From Ophiobolus disseminans (lineage: Eukaryota; Ascomycota; Dothideomycetes; Pleosporales; Phaeosphaeriaceae): a stretch of 64,000 nucleotides of DNA. Made by a program: the position numbers and the translations under genes. Within the stretch, counting starts at the first letter, position 1. The number at the start of each line of letters is the position of its first letter. The notes beneath the pieces are model-generated. The model had not been told where the DNA came from, did no database searches, and saw nothing but the letters and a program-made list of their open reading frames with translations. Positions 44,481 through 54,150 of this stretch are shown here, in pieces. Where the stretch lies: contig MU006229.1 in the NCBI GenBank assembly GCA_010093685.1, positions 837,271 to 901,270 on the forward strand, written 5' to 3'.

Positions 44481-44800
44481 TTAGCGGGATCGATGGCTGG
44501 TTACAAGCTATTTGCTACGAACGACATATGTGGAGATGTGGAGCTCGTGGTTGAAACTTCTAGACAACAGGTTCTATGAGATATTGAGTGGACTCTGGAA
44601 GGCTTTCATGAGGAAATGGATACGAGACATGGTCTGGCCAGTTTGGGTTGTCCAAAGCTGAAAAAGATGCAACCATGGCGGCGGCGAGACCAGACTACTC
44701 CACACTTGGCGACAGCGACGCTGAAAGTTTCGCAATTGTCATGACATGTCTTCGTCGGTCTGCCAAAAAATCGCCGCAAAATCAAAACATGAGAGTCTCT

Positions 44801-45197
44801 GTGAGCATCACCCTACATCAGTATCATACCACGGGCATTTTGAAACACAGCGAGAAACTTCTTTTACATTCCAGATATTTACCAAACTTCGACGAAACCC
44901 AGAAGGGGGTATCAAGCCAAGTCAATATGCGTGCCCGATACATGCATGCTGGTCCGTTATGACTCCGCCTCCTAGCGTTGCATGACAAGAAGGAAAGATA
45001 AAAGGAAGGAATGCATACCCTACGATCCAATGCGCCCAAGCTCGGCGACATTCGCGGTCATGCGCCATCATGATTCCGTCCCGCCAGTGAATGCTGTTCC
45101 AAAGGAAGCGTCAACGTCAACGGTGAATTCGTTGCAGTCCTGCATCGCGTGAAGTTCGTGGCAAGTAAACGGCGAGTCCCCCTGTATGACGTCCGGC
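44801..45197. other. array 2 / protease gene junction
   Basis: No gene seen. Array elements fade here. It includes the 3' side of the minus-strand protease gene. Confidence 0.35.
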
Positions 45198-47611
45198 CTA
45201 GTTGTGGTCTGCCTTGGTAGACCAGGTGTCGCTGTCACGACGATGATGGCGACGGCGGCTGCTAACCTGCGGATCGTATTCGTCATCCGCAAAATCGTTC
45301 TCCGGCGTCGTCGGGCGGCCTTTGGGTGGACGACGGGGCGCATGGCGAAGCACGTGAGACCAGTCTACATCGGCTTGAACGTCAACAGCCTCGTCGTCAC
45401 CAACCAAATCCAGCGACGGAGAGCGGTGTCGGGACGTTGGAGGTTCTGGACTATAAGAGCTGATAAAGGAGAATTTCTCGGTTCCAGGGTGATATTCGAA
45501 ACCAGCTCCAGTGGTCTCCGGTGTTGTAGGGCGGATTCGATCTGCTGTCGGTGATGTCGTACGGCCGTTGTCAAGGCTGCCATCTAGACCCCAGAGTCCC
45601 TCGTCACCCAAGGCAGGACTATTATGAGAGTGATGCTCGACGGTGTGGTGCAGACGCGGAGAAGCGGCGTGGAAGACATCGCCAAGATCTGCTGGAGTCT
45701 CTTCGGTCTCAGAGGGCTCGTCCAGGATGATGGGCTCGGCAGGATTGCTCGCAACGGTCGAAGCTTCGGAGTCGTAATCATCGGTATCTCTGCTGATGAC
45801 CATAAAGTTCGAATCATCTTCTTCCAGTGCCGCTCGACGAGCAGCTTCTAGTTCCTGCTCCAAAGCAACCTCGGCCCGGCGACGCTGCTCCCGCTGCCAC
45901 TCTGTCGTCTTGATTGTGACAGGAAGCACATCGGAGAGGACCACAACTTCGTTCTTGACAGCCGCTTGATCGTGCTCCTCGATGAGCCGCACTGGATCCA
46001 CTAGGCATTTGTAGTTCGCAACAAGGAAGTACATCTCCTGGCGTACATAGTACGAATGGAAACGCTTCTCAAATTTGGACGGAAATCTCCAATCGAGTTT
46101 GAGGTTACATTGCCCCTCTTTGCTAGCGTTCTGGAAGTCAATGATGGTGTCAATCATGTCACTGCACATCTTCCAGACGAAAGGACCACAGGGACCTGAG
46201 TCGTTCGAGAATTGGTTGTTGATCCATTGGCGGGGGCTATACTCCTGAGGGCTCCACGTCCACTCGTTGAGATTCTCGCCAAGAACCATCAAAAGTCCTT
46301 TCGACACGATTTGGCCGATCTGTTGTATCTGGGAAGGCCACCGCTCGCTGACATTGAGTGAATCATAGTAGAAACCGGTCTTGTGAACGCGGTCCATGAT
46401 CACGAGTGACCAATGAGTACCACTTGAGATAGTTTCGGGCTCCTCACCCGAGATCCCATTGTTGATGGGGATGAAGATCCACCTCATGGCATTGAGACGC
46501 TGCCTATACGCCTCGTAGTATGTCTCATGAGCATCGTTCAACATAGTGGTCATATGAATGACTTGCGCAATGTTGGTGCTCAGGATGTCGATGTGATAAT
46601 TATGGCACTTCTTGTCTTTGGATAGGGCTTCAAGCGACATGTTCAGGCCTTCGTCTTCCATCCAAGCAGCGTCTCCCCACGTCTGGAGGATCCGCAAGAA
46701 GTTGTGATTTTTGAGCTGATTGTCGGTGTATAGATAAACGTCGTCGGTATCTGGTGGCAATTCGGCTTCTCTGATCATGAAGTCTCGGTATCGCGACGGG
46801 TTGGGTAATGGTACAGCGCGGGCACGCTGAATTACCGGATCGGCCTCATCGTAACAGTACGGAGTATCCGGCATCTGGGAGTTATTAGTGATAAGCTCAA
46901 ATTAATGTGGGAGACCCTGACGGCTCTTGCATCTGCGAATGTCGTACGTACCTGGATATGTTCTGCCTTCCAACCTCCACGAAATGGCTCTCCGCAGTTC
47001 TTCGTAACAACATCAACGCTGTACCGCCGCTTGAGCAGAGGCGGCATTGTGGCTCTGGTTGGCAGATAGGCGGCGCGCTCGTAGCCACGTGAAGCAGTAA
47101 CAAGCATCTTGGTGGTCTGATGACCCAACTTCTGATGTGTCTGCGGAAAGATTCGAGCGCGCTTGTAGTGCGCAGTTTTGTCAACTCTAGTCCATTTGTC
47201 GGCGGCTGTAGGTGAGGGCGCTTTCTCGGATGCTGACGAAGTTGACGGCGTAGGGAGAGCTGGTCGCTCGGCAGTGCTCGTCTCCTCTGCTGGCGAGAAT
47301 ACCGAGGATAACAGTTGTGTCGGTCCATCGCCCATCGGTAAGTCCTCGTTTGGCGGAGTTGTAGACATGACAGGAGCGCAATGGGCCGAGAGGATACCTT
47401 GTAGGAGAGCTTTGGTAGATGCTTCGCATTCTGCCCGGGAGGGATGCGTAGACATTGCACGTGAGAGTTTAGATTGGGCATTCGGGGCGGCGGTAGATTC
47501 AGGCTCTATTGTGGGTATGTCGACCATGGTTGAATCATCGGTGGGCGGAGTCGTCGATGTGACAGCGGGAGGATCCATGGGAGAATCCATGGGGGAATCC
47601 GAGTGCGACAT
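45198..47611 (-). CDS. Ulp1-type (C48) cysteine protease-like protein
   Basis: Two exons on the minus strand, 46952-47611 and 45198-46874, with a 77-nt intron (GTACGT donor, CACTAATAAC branch, CCCAG acceptor), give about 778 aa from MSHSDSPMDS. An upstream in-frame Met at 47737 would give 820 aa. The protease core is in exon 2: HWSLVIMDR with His154 (exon-2 numbering), FYYDSL with Asp171, NNQFSNDSGPCGPFVW with Gln221 and Cys229. This order, His-Asp-Gln-Cys, matches Ulp1/SENP deSUMOylases. The N-terminus (Ser/Thr/Pro-rich) and the C-terminus (acidic, disordered) are unlike yeast Ulp1. Such divergent Ulp1-like proteins occur in expanded families in some fungi and also in some transposons. No transposase is visible here. 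Substrate unknown. Confidence 0.75.
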
Positions 47612-48386
47612 GTTGCAGAGTCGCCTTATGAATCCCACGACTTTTCGCGACAGTCTTTGGCGCGCTCGACTGTCTCGGAATGTTTGCCTGATGTCAAGCG
47701 GAGTGGTTGAGTTGAGCAAAACGGGCAAGTCGTGCAATGAGGGTGCTGCGGCGCGAGAGTTATCTGTAGCTGATAGTCGCGAGCTCCAGGCTGCGCATTA
47801 GGACTAGGCGAGTATCCAGAATGCGTGCGACGCCAAAGGTTGTTGTGATGGTGAAAGTGAAAGCAGTGCGTTCACGGGTGCAGAATGTTTGCTCGACGTG
47901 CGGCTGTTGTTTGTCGTGAATGCGCTGCACAGACAAGACTAGTAAGGAACGGCAAAGAGAGCGCAAAGGAGTGGCGCACGTCAGAGAGGGGCGGCAAGGG
48001 AAAGGAAGTGCGAAGGCCTCACTTTTCAAACATTCGAGATATGTGAGTGCGGTTGGGCGGGTCGCTGGTTGTAGGTGATGTAACCAAGAACTCGAGGAAG
48101 GTACGATCGGACCCTGGAACATCAATGGTCCGTGAAGTAAATCGCACGTGTAGGTCGCTCAAAAGAGCGAAGCTATCATAGAGAGGGGTCCAGGGTCCAG
48201 CTTGTGACTAAATACTGGTTCCGAGTTGACATCCCCCCTTAGTCGCAGTCGTAGCTGAAGACAGCGACAACTACATTCACAGAACGTGTGGAAATAATGC
48301 GTTGGTAGAAGCGGTGACCGTCGGCAATTCAAGGAGTTTCATATAGTACGTGGCCCTCTATGGCCCGAGGCGGCGCTGGTTCATTG
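47612..48386. other. protease gene promoter region
   Basis: The upstream region of the Ulp1-like gene and the 3' flank of the Zn2Cys6 gene. It includes the optional 42-codon N-terminal extension of the protease (47612-47737). Nothing else was seen. Confidence 0.4.
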
Positions 48387-50646
48387 CTACGACCCAGTAC
48401 CAGTCATACAGAACTGCCCACAGGTCTCGCGGATAGCCAGCTCCGTTCCTACCTTCCCCACAGTCTTCAATATCATCTCCGCTTCGTCCAGCTTTGGGTC
48501 GCCGGTAGCCTTTAGACGAGGATCAGCTAGCGCTTTCTGAACAAACGATACTGGCATCCTCATGGCCATCTCCATAAGTATACCAACCTGACCAGGCTGC
48601 AAAAAGTATTTGACACCGCGTGCGATACTGAGACAATACGTTCCTATCGACGTAGGCGCGACGACGATGCACTCTGACCGCGTCGGCGGGAAGCGCAGAT
48701 ACATGAGCGGCGTTGTGCAGTAGAGTACGATGCGCATAGCCCAGTGCATCATCCAGGTATACAGATACCATGGCCCATGTTTAATGAGGATTTGCGGTAG
48801 ATCCTCGAGTGCCAGAGTGTTGATTTGCGTGCGCAAAGCGCTGGCTTCGTTCGGGGTAAAGGATGGACGCGCGGTCGCGAGGTCGTGGTGCCACTTCTCA
48901 AATTCGCTCCCTATATCGAAGCAGACAGCTCTCAGAACAGACGCCCGTTCATCGGCTTCAGGCCCACGCACTGCCGTTTTTAGCGTATCCCACAATTGGA
49001 GCATGCCGGGGATGCGGGCTACGGTGTCTAACATCGTGTCGTAGTATGACTTGCACAGCCCTTGCCACGGTTTAGTCAACCACTCTTCAGTGGCCAGATA
49101 TGTGCCAGTTCGACTCTCAATGCACAGAGGGAGCTGTTTCAAATGAGCCCGAGTCCTTGAGCTGGAGGAGGATGCCACAAACCCAAAATTGCCGCAGTTG
49201 CACGAAGATTTGATGCCGTGCTGGTTCTGCGTAGGATGCAGGGTCTTGGGACTGCATATACTTTACTATGCCAGCCAAATGTCCCTTTTCGCGAGAGGAA
49301 AATCGCATCTCGTCCCTATCGTAGTACTATTTCATGTTAGTCGAATGGTACGCGAGGAGCAGAGACGAACAAGTAGGAAGTTCTGGTCAGAAACCAAGAC
49401 CTGAAAACGGGTACACGAAGACATTGAGTATGGAATGCCAGATCGAGGAAAATAGAGAACAAGTAACATTCGACATTATGAATGTATACGAGATAGGGAT
49501 AAAAGAGAACTGAGAGACCCTTAATGTGAAGAATGAAGGAGGATAAACAAGTGGTGGTATATCTGCCAGGATGTTACAAAAAGACAGATTTCGAGCGGGC
49601 ATGTGCGCGGGTAGAGGAGAGTCGAGAGTGATATGCAGTTAGTCGCTAGGATGATCAAGGCCTGGTAATGTCCTGAGTAGCATGTCCCAAACAAAAGCTG
49701 ATCAACGAGAAGTTGTATGTCTTACCTTCCGAAACCGTGCCACGGGGGGCTTCTGCTCTTCAATATAAGGTATATCTTGCCTGAGGTACTGCAGACATGT
49801 GTTAATGGTGTAAATCACTTGAGCAAGTTGTGGTTCTAGAACGACTACAAGACAGAGAAGGCTATGGATCAGACAAAGCAAACGATCTCACACACACCGC
49901 CAAGACGTACCTCATGCAACGCCAGTGCATAAGCTGCCATTTCCAGCTCGAACGTCACGGACTCTACTTTCATTAACTGCTTTGGCGACAGAGCTCGACT
50001 CATGACGCGTATGGCTTCGCTGTATAATTCGGCGCCCCGATTTCGTAATGACGGATCGCGTCTCGTGTGGCCGACCTGATAAGCACTTACACATAGCATC
50101 GAGCATCTGCTCACGTCAGTATAGTCGAACAGCCAGCTAGGAGATAAAGCTGTACCTGATCATGTCACTCCGAGAGGCCTGTTGATATATTTGCGCCCAC
50201 CACTCATCGACGAACGCTGGTATCTTATCCACACTGGTATTATTACCGTGGCGCTGAGTTGGTGGGGTCAGCAAGGATCGAAGACATCCAAAGCATTCCA
50301 ATTCGAAGGTCGTACGATTGAGTTCTCTGTGTCTGATATCTGTTGGAGACATGTGTCGCAAGGGAGGATCCGAAATTTGATTGATAGCTTTGGGCGCTTG
50401 CTGCTTGTAAGTTCCTTTGCCATGCTGGTTCACTTGGACAACAATCATGTCTCTGTTGTACCCAGCGCATTCGAATTTCCCTCGCGTGCAATTGCCACAC
50501 ATAGGCCGCTGGAGATCACACTGCCACAGTTGTCAGCCACAATCCGTCTGCCCGCGCTCAACGAACATTCGAAATTGCTTCTTTACCTTCTTCTTACGTC
50601 TCCTGCACGTGTGGCATCCTTTCGATCGCCCGGGAACCCCAACCAT
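48387..50646 (-). CDS. Zn2Cys6 fungal transcription factor, frame broken
   Basis: Exons on the minus strand: 50587-50646, 50156-50520, 49911-50106, 49726-49788 and a last exon from about 49326 to 48387. Exon 1 starts MVGVPGRSKGCHTCRRRKKK and joins CDLQRPMCGNCTRGKFEC in exon 2, forming a complete CX2CX6CX6CX2CX6C cluster. The middle region (TFELECFGCLRSLLTPP, ELYSEAIRVMSRALS) and the C-terminal region (VKYMQSQDPASYAEPARHQI, TGTYLATEEWLTKPWQGLC) resemble the fungal-specific regulatory domain. Introns of 66, 49 and 122 nt are well supported. A ~399-nt gap between exons 4 and 5 may hide another exon. In the last exon the frame shifts by one base near 49178-49184 (RQFWV | VASSSSSRTRAHL), so the gene may be a pseudogene or contain a sequence error. 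Its targets are unknown. Confidence 0.7.
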
Positions 50647-51905
50647 CGAGGGGAAGCGCGCAGTGGACCAATGGTGTCAGTATCTCGCGGATTAATTTAG
50701 GCTATATGGCGCGCTTTGCTTCTCAAAGAGGCCGATGGGATTTCCAGGGCTGTAAGACATTCGAGCAACTGTACGCGGACATATAAGCATGTCTGCGATA
50801 TGCCTATCTAGGCCCGATGAAGTCGCAATCCGCGCGTGAACCCTGTCCAAAGGATCAGATGGATCGATTGTGAAAACCCATCGTCAAGTCAGCCTTGCGA
50901 TGCACAGATCTCGTATTTCCATCGATCCCTTTGGTTCACATCATGAGGACTTTCGACGTGTTTCTAAAAGCAAGGGTTGTTGCAGATGGCGGTGACTGAC
51001 GGGGACGCGACGGGATTTGACCCGTCGAGAACGCCTGGGCAGCGAGTCTCGTGGCTGCTGCGGTCTGCCTTACGGTCAGAAGGATGTTGGAAAAAGGAGA
51101 AGAACTGCTGGTTTACATTAATTGAGAACCGCGTCTAGCTTCGCATGGTTTCAAGATCAATCGGCGAGCAAGAGAATACATCGATGTATGTGATGATGCC
51201 AGGTTCGCGTTATTCGCGCCTTCCCACCAACGTTCTCTAGCGCCACCCAGCCCGAACTCCGTTCCCCTTGACACCACGACAACCAATTCATCATGTGTAG
51301 CTTCTTCCCTATTCTTAAACCGCAACAGGAATCTCGCACCGATGGTACCGTACCAAGCAACGAGTTGAAAACCTACGTCACCACGCTGAGCACCATGGGC
51401 TGCAAGAGTTTGTGTCTCGTCGCCTACCAAACTATAAGTGCTTAGAAACCAGTAAATATGTGAGGATAGCCAGGATCTTACGTTGAGGCCCACAAATTTT
51501 CACAAAATAGGGTAGTACCGCGGCTTCAACTTCAACTTTAGCACAACTCTTTTGTCTCTAAAAAATCAACTCTACCCACTGCTGCACATTTTCTCTTCAT
51601 CCTCAACAACTTACTAAGCATAGTGTCAATCAAACGCTACGATCAAGCAGTGGGTCAGGAGTACACGAATCGATGCCAATCTCCTCATCATCCGACTAGA
51701 TCTCGATACTATCGCGAGAGGTCGATGAAACATGTGCGATGCGCGAAGTAAGACAGGATATATTAAAGTTTGATAACGCTCCAAACAAGCAGAAACAAGT
51801 GCTAGCTAAACAGTCTAACCCGCAAAAAGGTATCAAAACCCCAAGCCATCCGTGGTATCATATCATCCTCCCTCCCATTCATCCCTCTATCTCCTTATCT
51901 CAACC
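50647..51905. other. regulator promoter region
   Basis: About 1.26 kb with no gene supported. A T-arm-like palindromic stretch at 51015-51040 is noted separately as a doubtful tRNA remnant. Minus-strand short frames (51113-51493) look like chance. Confidence 0.4.
51001..51075 (-). pseudogene. possible tRNA remnant (T-arm only)
   Basis: On the minus strand CGACGGGTCAAATCCCGTCG resembles a tRNA T arm (GGGTTCAAATCCC) lacking one T of the loop. Just upstream lies GCAGCAGCC...GGCGTTC, with a GCAGC/GCTGC hairpin that could be an old anticodon or variable arm. A matching 5' acceptor strand is not visible. At best this is a decayed long-variable-arm (Ser/Leu) tRNA. Confidence 0.2.
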
Positions 51906-52473
51906 CTATTTCTTCTCCTCCTTCTTCCCACCCCACATGCTCCCCAAATATCCCCCTGCGCCCTTAACACCTCCCGCAACGCCCTCACCCGCCCCTTTAA
52001 CCCCTCCAGCCACCCCCTCCGCACCACCTTTCACGCCATCCGCCGCACTCTGGCCGTATCCACCAAGCGGCCCCTGACTCTCAAGCGGCTTCCCCTTATC
52101 GTCCTTGCCGCCGCGCTCAGCGCGATTGATTCCCTCCTTGGACACCGCGTCGCCGAGCGGTTGCGCGATGCCGCCCTTGCCTACTTGGCCGGAGACGAGG
52201 CCGTGGACGCCGTCTTGCAGGTTGTCGACTTGGGAGACGCCGGTGACTTTGGTTTTGTCGAGGTTTTCTGATGGGTGTTAGTGGGATGAGATGGGAAGGG
52301 GTTTCTGGTGGTAACGTACGTTTTGTAGCGTATGAAGCTTTGTTATCTTTTGTGAACCAGGAGAGATATTTATCTTCGATCCAAGGCATCCAAGTTTCGT
52401 ATTTTTGGTTGTAGTATTCACCTGCTTGTTGGCGGTAGGTTTTCTGATCTTTGTTGGGGGTGGTTTCTGGCAT
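51906..52473 (-). CDS. Gly-rich small conserved fungal protein
   Basis: Two exons, 52320-52473 and 51906-52267, with a 52-nt intron (GTACGT donor, CACTAAC branch, CATCAG acceptor), give 171 aa. The N-terminal half (YRQQAGEYYNQKYETWMPWI, then EDKYLSWFTKDNKASYATK) is aromatic-rich. The middle reads GVHGLVSGQVGKGGIAQPLG. The C-terminal half repeats GGVKGAGEGVAGGVKGAG and ends with charged KKEEKK. There is no signal peptide or membrane segment. It resembles small Gly-rich, LEA-like cytosolic proteins found widely in ascomycetes; the function is unknown. Confidence 0.8.
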
Positions 52474-54150
52474 GTTCGCTAGTGGTTTGCTGCTATCGAT
52501 GGAGATTTGTCTGGTATCTTATATGCGTTCGTGGAAGCAAGATTTAAAGGCTGGACTGTGTTGCATGTGAAATAGGCAGCGCCCTATATATCCCATCCCA
52601 TCCCTCACAGACCCTGGATCTTGCATCATGCCCACAAGTGATCTCATACCCCGATCGCCTGCTCCAACATACAGGATTGTGGGCCGCAACATCCATGTTC
52701 GATGTGATGGTGTCCAGCAAGGGTGCGCGTCATACGTCATCGGGCTCGACCACTTGATCGTCCCGCGTGGAAACTTGTAAGAAGCCACGCGCCTGGGATG
52801 CACGCCGTTGTGTCAGCCACTCAACGCTGCGGACGGGACGTTGATGTGCGCCAGGGGCGGTGTCCGGCGGGGGTGATTGGGTCCGGGTGAGTGGTGCTGG
52901 TGTAGCGGGATGGTGGTGTCAAGCTTGAGTGCTTGGAAAAGCTAGGCGATGGGACGGCAGAACAGGCACGACTGATAATAAGGTTGCGATGATCGAACGA
53001 GATCGCAGATAGTGAATTTGCATCTTTACCTGATTTCATACAGTACACATAGGCAAAATAATCGCATCGCCTTCTACTACTAGGTAGCCATCGCCTCAAC
53101 GGCCATGAAACCTCGGAAGCAAAACAAAACACAAAAAAATTGTGACCCGAGAGCGATTTGCTGTTCCACCGTTAATCCCACGACTCGAACACAAGCCCAG
53201 CGATAAACTTACAACGCCCAACCTTCAGGTTACTGTTCTGAAATGAACTGGAATCTGACGCGCTACCATTGCGCCATCGGGCCCATTTAGGCAATGCTCC
53301 AGAAGCTGGAGGATGACTTTGAACAGCATGGCATATTTTTCCATTAATTGAACCATGATGGTTTTAGAATTCTGACGATTGTTATGAAGCTCAAGCCGCC
53401 CCTCTAGCCACGTCACAATTGCCCTAATTAATTGAGGCTCCACAAACTGGAGCTCCACAAACTGATGCCCCGCAACTTAGCGACGTTTGGGAATTTCTTG
53501 GACGTATTAGCTGCTGCTACTGCTGGGTCTGTTCCAGACTGACCGGATCTAACGATGTGAGCATACATGCTATCCTTTATGCTAGAAAGTCTAGGACTGT
53601 GTTTCTTTCTCCAAGTATATATATTTGCAATGTACTAGCAGACGAACAGAGTGGATCATGTAGGTGTGACATTCTTCATTCTGAAATATGTACACGAAAA
53701 AGCATTGATAAAAATGCTAGAAACTCGACGCTAAAAGGAAAATGCTACCGGACAAAGAAAAAAGTCATGAGGCGCAATTCATGCGATATGAAATGCCCCT
53801 TTCTGCTTGATGCATGTCCAATGCTCCAAATGCTGTCATACCACTCTCGAATATGCTCGTACAGGAGTAAAATCGAATCGACCGACATGTAACCGCTCGG
53901 CTCAGTGTACTCCCCCCAAAAGTCTCGTCTCAATACACCCTCGTGTGTCTGCTTCCTCGCAACACTTGATCTGGCGCAATACTGTGTCGTGGCGGTGCCT
54001 GGTACATCGTCGCCAAAGACGTGGGTATGCGACTCGAACTGTGCCAGGTAGAGGATGGTTCTGTAACGCGTCGACCGGATAGTAGACTGGGTATATAACG
54101 TCAAAATCGTCAATACATGCTTAAAGTTTTCAAATCTTTTTTTTTCTTGC
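52474..54150. other. intergenic region with tRNA relic
   Basis: 1.7 kb with no protein gene supported. It contains the tRNA-Trp relic at 53192-53284. A minus-strand frame at 53745-54113 (122 codons) lies just downstream of the large disordered protein gene. It could be real but has no recognisable feature. Confidence 0.4.
53192..53284 (-). pseudogene. tRNA-Trp (CCA) relic with intron
   Basis: Minus-strand sequence starts GGGCCCGATGGCGCAATGGT, with a perfect D arm (GCGCAATGGTAGCGC). Then comes the anticodon stem TCAGA, loop TTCCAG with anticodon CCA, a ~20-nt insertion in the canonical intron place, and CCTGA. A TGGGCTT strand can pair with the 5' GGGCCCG through three G-U wobbles. The T arm is damaged: TTGTAAG replaces TTCRANN, and the 3' half has 8 nt instead of 5. 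One mismatch spoils the anticodon stem. The A and B boxes are only partly preserved, so it is probably not functional. Confidence 0.55.

Larger units (their letters stand above)
40540..44800 (+). repeat. Array 2: plus-strand TATA/CATG cassette array
   Basis: About 4.3 kb with the same design as array 1 but on the plus strand. TATA boxes are at 40557, 40927, 41310 (weak), 42098, 42304, 42989, 43033, 43365, 43635, 43930 and 44227 (TAAATAAG). First ATGs follow at 40647, 41006, 42184, 43119, 43446, 43721 and 44010, that is 79-90 bp after their TATA boxes. Several boxes share the extended form TATATAAA[GT]CTCGCCTCC. The element after each ATG ends in CCAAAA or a close variant. In the units starting at 43446 and 43721, later ATGs fall at +43/+98/+134/+183 and +40/+95/+131/+172. 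Peptide starts include MSSFSRVQNV, MSASLFKNAK, MFACVQKGRH, MSAFLQKYLS, MTSCFSPKLE and MFCFYLKTTK. Function unknown. Confidence 0.75.

Noticed and set aside
40540..44800. Histone or other multigene cluster behind the TATA boxes
   Set aside because: No histone fold or any shared protein is encoded beyond about 8 residues; frames stop early and differ between units.
53745..54113. 122-codon minus-strand frame downstream of the disordered protein gene
   Set aside because: No family recognised and it sits where a 3' untranslated region is expected; evidence too weak to call a gene.
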